Shown here: one piece after another, positions 38,935-42,128 of the stretch | How positions within the stretch are numbered: the stretch's first letter is position 1 | How the letters are laid out: the number at the start of each line of letters is the position of its first letter | From: JAIOTH01 sp964486685 | Lineage (GTDB): Bacteria; Patescibacteriota; Patescibacteriia; UBA1558; S5-K13 | Assembly (NCBI GenBank): GCA_964486685.1 | Contig: CAZAOE010000009.1 | Coordinates: 1 to 42,128 of the forward strand | Length of the DNA stretch: 42,128 bases | Reading direction: 5' to 3' | Made by a program: the position numbers and the translations under genes | The notes under the pieces: generated by a model | Databases searched by the model: none | What the model saw: the letters and a program-made list of their open reading frames with translations, nothing else | What the model was told of the DNA's origin: nothing

Positions 38935-39507
38935 TTATCTTATTAAAACAAACTCTGCTATTTTCCGATCACTAACTTCTTTATTCAACCAAATACTAAT
39001 CATGCTATCTACAGTAACATCTGTTAAATCTGCATTTACTGCCTCCCTTGTTTCTTGATCTGTTTTCAGCATCTGAATTCCTACGGGAATCAGAACGGTT
39101 TCCTCTCCACTGCTCATTTCCTTCATTCTATCTAGCATTGTTGAGCCCATATCTTCATCCATATCTTCTGGTCTTCTTCCACCATTCATACCCATGCCCA
39201 TACCTCCACCAACCATATTCATAGTTCCAGTTAAAGCTTTAGGTTCAGATTCTGTTCCTGTTTCTGATCCTGAATTAGGATCTTTTTCTAAATTCATTTG
39301 ATCAGGAGCATCCATTTCTATTTTTAAAATAGTTACTTCATTGCCTGTAATACTTTTAACAAGTCCGGCAATATCTGGCATATTTTGAGGTTGTTCAAAA
39401 CTTTTAATTTCTTTTTTATTCTTTTCATCAGAATTACCTAAATTATTTCCAGAACAACCACTTAACACAAAAGAAAACACTACTAATAAAATTAATAATT
39501 TTTTCAT
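38935..39507 (-). CDS. Met/Gly-rich lipoprotein heading the efflux operon
   Basis: 190 residues. Signal peptide with lipobox LSGC and lipidated Cys at 18. After a polar linker there is a core (DIAGLVKSITGNEVTILKIE), then a strongly Met/Gly-rich low-complexity segment (about 90-125, e.g. MNMVGGGMGMGMNGGRRP), and a C-terminal domain (VLIPVGIQMLKTD ... SMISIWLNKEVSDRKIAEFV). First gene of the four-gene MacAB-type operon, so it is probably an accessory or regulatory component on the outer face. Met-rich segments sometimes bind copper or silver, but that is only a possibility here. Confidence 0.78.
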   Translation of the reverse strand: MKKLLILLVVFSFVLSGCSGNNLGNSDEKNKKEIKSFEQPQNMPDIAGLVKSITGNEVTILKIEMDAPDQMNLEKDPNSGSETGTESEPKALTGTMNMVGGGMGMGMNGGRRPEDMDEDMGSTMLDRMKEMSSGEETVLIPVGIQMLKTDQETREAVNADLTDVTVDSMISIWLNKEVSDRKIAEFVLIR

Positions 39508-39538
39508 AGTTTTTAGTTATTTTTAAATTATTTTCTAT

Positions 39539-39566
39539 ATATTATCACTTTCTAAATTATTATCAA
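39539..39566 (-). promoter_or_regulatory. Promoter of the lipoprotein-MacAB operon
   Basis: Minus strand TTGATA (39566-39561), 16-bp spacer, TAATAT (39544-39539), about 32 bp before the ATG. Confidence 0.55.
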
Positions 39567-39608
39567 GTATCAAGTAATACGTTTATTATCACTGTTTATT
39601 TCATTTTT

Positions 39609-39642
39609 TTAAAAATTAAAAATGACTCTGAGAGTCGTTTTT
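39609..39642 (-). terminator. Terminator of tatD
   Basis: GACTC (39624-39628), loop TGA, GAGTC (39632-39636). T-rich tails lie on both strands (ATTTTTAATTTTT on the minus strand). Confidence 0.75.
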
Positions 39643-39666
39643 TATAATTCAAATTATTATTCAAAA

Positions 39667-40464
39667 TTACTTAATTTTAAATAATTTTTTAGCATTTTCC
39701 CAAGTTTGCTGAATCACTTCTTCAACTTTAATATCTTTAATATCGGCAATCTTTTGCGCTACTTCTTGAACATAAATCGGCTCATTGCGCTCTCCACGAT
39801 ATTTTTGCGGGGCTAAAAAAGGAGCATCTGTTTCAATTAAAATTTTATCCAAAGAAATTTCTTTAATGACATAAGTTAATTCATCTGTTTTGGGAAAAGT
39901 AATAATCCCAGTAAATCCCAAATACATTCCCGAATCAATAATGCTTCTTGCTTCATGAATGGTTCCTCCAAAACAATGCACCACTCCCTTGGTATAGTTA
40001 TTGTGCTCCAAGGTTTTTAAAATGTCAAAATAAACTGTCTGTAAACTAAAATCATCCTTAGAATTCCGCCCATGACAAACCAGTGGTAAGTCATTGTCTT
40101 TGGCCAATTGAATATGCTTTTCAAAAACCTCTCTTTGTTTTTCTAAAATTTTAAACAAGGGCTCTTTTTCATCTTTAATATGAAAATAATCAAAGCCCGT
40201 TTCTCCAATTGCTACGGTTTTAGAATTAATTAATTTTTGAAATTTGGCCTCAGAAAATTTTTCGTCATTAACATGAATGGGGTGTAAACCAATGGCATTA
40301 TAAAAATTATCATTTTTTGAAAGTTGAACAGCTTTTTTAGAGGTCTGATATTGAGAACCAATATTAATCACAGCCATAGGATAATCAAGGCAACGCTTGA
40401 TAACATCGCCCATACCTCTATCATAGGCTTCAAAATTTAAATGTGCATGTGTATCAATTAACAT
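39667..40464 (-). CDS. tatD: TatD-family metal-dependent DNase
   Basis: 265 residues, the family length. A TIM-barrel hydrolase: metal ligands H6 and H8 in DTHAHLNF, AIGLHPIHV, Glu in IGETGFDYF (about residue 91), His in LVCHGRN, HCFGG, and Asp in IETDAPFLAPQKYRGERNEP. Acts as a 3'-5' exonuclease or D-aminoacyl-tRNA deacylase-like hydrolase in other bacteria; its exact role here is open. It lies between cvpA and the efflux operon on the same strand as metG, a common grouping of metG with tatD. Confidence 0.95.
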   Translation of the reverse strand: MLIDTHAHLNFEAYDRGMGDVIKRCLDYPMAVINIGSQYQTSKKAVQLSKNDNFYNAIGLHPIHVNDEKFSEAKFQKLINSKTVAIGETGFDYFHIKDEKEPLFKILEKQREVFEKHIQLAKDNDLPLVCHGRNSKDDFSLQTVYFDILKTLEHNNYTKGVVHCFGGTIHEARSIIDSGMYLGFTGIITFPKTDELTYVIKEISLDKILIETDAPFLAPQKYRGERNEPIYVQEVAQKIADIKDIKVEEVIQQTWENAKKLFKIK

Positions 40465-40504
40465 AAATAATTAAATTGCTAAATTGTTAAATTGTTAAAT
40501 TGTT

Positions 40505-40560
40505 TCGGCCAGCCAGCCCCGCTATGAAGAGCATAGCCATGGAAGCCAATCACCCCCTGG
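40505..40560. repeat. GC-rich repeat upstream of tatD
   Basis: GCTATG and CATAGC (40521-40537) form a short hairpin within CCAGCCAGCCCC and CATGGAAGCC. GC-rich and directly next to a MITE-like copy. Confidence 0.5.
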
Positions 40561-40575
40561 GTAAAAATGGTTAAA

Positions 40576-40672
40576 CCCCTCACCTTTTAATTAAGAATAT
40601 ATTATTTTATTTTCTAATATTTTTTTAAAGTAATAATTCTTAATATAATTCATTTTAAAAAAGATGACGGGG
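40576..40672. mobile_element. MITE-like 97-bp element, copy 3
   Basis: Begins CCCCTCACCTTTTAATTAAG and ends AAAAAAGATGACGGGG. TAAA flanks at 40572-40575 and 40673-40676. Same length as copy 2 and nearly identical to it. It lies between cvpA and tatD. Confidence 0.8.
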
Positions 40673-40701
40673 TAAATTACTAACTAGTAATTTACAACTT
40701 G

Positions 40702-40736
40702 CCTGCCCTCCGTAGCTCGAAGAGCGAAGGGGGGAA
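40702..40736. repeat. CTCCGTAGCTCGAAGAGCGAAGG repeat, intergenic copy
   Basis: The segment CCTGCCCTCCGTAGCTCG followed by AAGAGCGAAGG matches the reverse complement of 41584-41617 with few changes. It shares CTCCGTAGCT with the in-frame element in pheT. Confidence 0.7.
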
Positions 40737-40743
40737 ACTTTTA

Positions 40744-40828
40744 CCCTGTTAAACCTGTTAAATTATTTTTTCAAAATAATATTTAATAGGTTAAAATTAT
40801 CGCTTTGCGATTATTATTTAACAGGGTG
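40744..40828. repeat. CCTGTTAAAT hairpin element, copy 4, with a second element nested inside
   Basis: The outer element is CCCTGTTAAA (40744-40753) to ATTTAACAGGG, with a perfect inner stem ATCGC/GCGAT. A 37-bp hairpin, CCTGTTAAATTATTT to AATATTTAATAGG (40754-40790), interrupts it and is flanked by TTAAA on both sides (40749-40753 and 40791-40795). It lies 3' of cvpA. Confidence 0.78.
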
Positions 40829-40837
40829 AACTTGTAA

Positions 40838-41557
40838 CTAAATCGAATCCAGTGTTTCTAAATATTGTTTAAAATTATCTATAATATATTGTTTAGTGTC
40901 TGCTTCTTTTTCTTCTAATGCTCTATTTTTGATTTGTTCTATAATATTCTGCTGAACCTTCCCTTTGTCATTTAAATAATCAATTAATTCATCAATTGTC
41001 ATATCATCAACACTTTTCATGACCTGGTCCTGGACATAGTCCTTGGATTTATCAAAAAAATTCTTAGGAATCTGTTCTAAATTTTCTGGCAACAAGGGCT
41101 TAATAATCTTTAAAATAGAATCAATATATGGCGCTACTTTAGATTCTCTAACTATATTCGTTTTTTCATCTATAACTTGAAAATTGGTTAAAAGTGTAAA
41201 AATAAGGGCCACTATTAAAAAACCTTCTAACATACCAAAAATTAGACCCAAAATTTTATTAATAGAATTGATTATTGGAATTTTAACTATCTTGTCCAGC
41301 ATCCAAATAACAATCGCAAAAAGCCGATTAGCAATTATAAAAATCAAAACAAAGCCCAAAATATTCCCTAACATTTGGTCTACATAATTGGAAAGTCCTT
41401 GCAGCCATTGAGAGACCTGCAGATAAAAAATTCCTGCAAAATATATTCCCACAATTAAACCCAAAATACCGCCAATGGTTTTAACAAAGCCCTTGCGCCA
41501 ACCCTGAAAAAGAAAAAAGGCCAAAATGACAATAAAAATTATATCTAGGTAATTCAT
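40838..41557 (-). CDS. CvpA family membrane protein
   Basis: 239 residues. Four membrane helices in the first 130 residues. The family start (YLDIIFIVILAFFLFQGWRKGFVKTIGGILG, seen as DIIFIVILAFFLFQGWRKG) and the Arg/Lys-Gly-Phe loop are clear; NSINKILGLIFGMLEGFLI matches the fourth helix. The C-terminal 110 residues are a charged cytoplasmic helical tail. CvpA proteins are linked to colicin V production and envelope stress, with the mechanism unsettled. It lies between metG and tatD. Confidence 0.85.
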   Translation of the reverse strand: MNYLDIIFIVILAFFLFQGWRKGFVKTIGGILGLIVGIYFAGIFYLQVSQWLQGLSNYVDQMLGNILGFVLIFIIANRLFAIVIWMLDKIVKIPIINSINKILGLIFGMLEGFLIVALIFTLLTNFQVIDEKTNIVRESKVAPYIDSILKIIKPLLPENLEQIPKNFFDKSKDYVQDQVMKSVDDMTIDELIDYLNDKGKVQQNIIEQIKNRALEEKEADTKQYIIDNFKQYLETLDSI

Positions 41558-41583
41558 ATTTTTAGTTGGTAGTTAGTAGTTAG

Positions 41584-41617
41584 CCTGCCTTCGCTCTACG
41601 AGCTACGGCAAGGCAGG
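41584..41617. repeat. CCTGCCTT/AAGGCAGG palindromic repeat between metG and cvpA
   Basis: Arms CCTGCCTT (41584-41591) and AAGGCAGG (41610-41617) around CGCTCTACGAGCTACGGC. Same family as 40702-40736 in opposite orientation. Confidence 0.7.
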
Positions 41618-41663
41618 TAGTTCGTAGAAAAATTAAATACTAATTACTTTCTACTTTAAATTA

Positions 41664-42128
41664 TTATTTATTTAATCTTGGAAATAATGGTTCTTGGGGC
41701 TTTTTAATTTTTGTAGCTGTAAAAATTTCTTCTATTTTCTTAGTGGTTTCTGGTAAAAATGGCTGAAGCTGACTAGCAATAATTAAAATTTTATCTACGG
41801 CCTCTTCTAAAATCTTTTTTGCTTTTGCTCGATCTGATTTAATTAAATCCCAGGGCTTATTTTTGTCAATCAATTGGTCAACATTTTTAACTAAATCATT
41901 TATATTTTTTAAGGCCTGATTAAATTTATAATCTTCAATTAATTGATTGGCTTTAAATTCTTTTTTTTGACCTTGAATAACTAAATTATTTTTTTCTATC
42001 ATCTGGGCAGTTCGGGAAACTAAATTACCCAAACCATTGGCTAAATCTGCATTATAGGCCTCTTCAAAAGCCGGAATAGAAAAATCGCTATCTTCTACTG
42101 GATGAACATGGGATAATAAATAATATCT
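41664..42128 (-). CDS. metG: Methionyl-tRNA synthetase, C-terminal part (continues past the window edge)
   Basis: The open frame runs off the right edge with no start in the window; 154 residues are visible. The visible N-terminal part reads RYYLLSHVHPVEDSDFSIPA, then EEAYNADLANGLGNLVSRTA, which is the end of the MetRS catalytic core and the start of the helical anticodon-binding domain. The rest is that helical domain, with NKPWDLIKSD (the conserved KPW element) and ASQLQPFLPETTKKIEEIF. It ends at PLFPRLNK without the C-terminal tRNA-binding extension found in E. coli MetRS. Confidence 0.95.
   Translation of the reverse strand, partial: RYYLLSHVHPVEDSDFSIPAFEEAYNADLANGLGNLVSRTAQMIEKNNLVIQGQKKEFKANQLIEDYKFNQALKNINDLVKNVDQLIDKNKPWDLIKSDRAKAKKILEEAVDKILIIASQLQPFLPETTKKIEEIFTATKIKKPQEPLFPRLNK

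Noticed and set aside
41664..42032. A separate small gene starting at the internal ATG near 42032
   Set aside because: The frame is open to the window edge and the upstream residues are typical MetRS sequence, so this is the 3' end of metG.

Overview
This is an AT-rich window (roughly 70% A+T by eye) of ordinary bacterial housekeeping genes, interrupted by small orphan genes and an unusually dense population of short inverted-repeat elements. The gene content suggests a Candidate Phyla Radiation / Patescibacteria genome, probably Parcubacteria-like: compact proteins, the standard genetic code, a PEP synthase/pyruvate kinase pair, a short F-ATPase delta subunit, a DUF333 lipoprotein, and the in-frame 'SSSAKATEDK' repeat peptide that I remember from CPR annotations. 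No 16S rRNA or other marker is present, so the lineage is an inference.

Layout. 59-5396 (minus): ppsA, pyk and two membrane proteins. 5747-8000 (minus): groES-groEL under a CIRCE operator and a good sigma70-type promoter. 8009-8726 (plus): a cassette of three tandem paralogous two-helix membrane peptides. 8775-15720 (minus): gyrB, a DUF3566-like protein, then a membrane protein-pheS-pheT operon. 15824-17656 (plus): two promoter/terminator-bounded segments that fold as structured RNAs, flanking a lipoprotein gene. 17663-23806: rarA, an 88-residue orphan, a DciA-like gene, a UvrD-type helicase fused to a RecB-like nuclease, and a tandem orphan pair. 23936-31338 (plus): the complete F1Fo ATP synthase operon with an AtpI-like gene first; its c subunit carries a two-carboxylate, sodium-type motif. 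31381-33940: accessory region with foldback DNA and orphan genes. 33983-42128 (minus): rmuC, a MacAB-type efflux operon with its own lipoprotein, tatD, cvpA and the 3' end of metG.

Three themes stand out. First, the two unrecognised structured RNAs at 15860-16107 and 17401-17656; the second has a pseudoknot and two mutually exclusive helices. Second, a dispersed repeat ecology: a 97-98 bp MITE-like family with flanking 4-bp duplications, a CCTGTTAAAT hairpin family showing compensatory base changes between copies, nested insertions, AT-rich ATTAGTAT foldbacks inside operons, and GC-rich palindromes that sit in frame inside ppsA, pheT, rarA and the AtpI-like gene. Third, a split in translation signals: nearly all housekeeping genes start without a Shine-Dalgarno sequence, while the small orphan genes have textbook GGAGG sites, and most of these have their own promoter and terminator.

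I found no tRNA, rRNA, CRISPR array, transposase or integrase.
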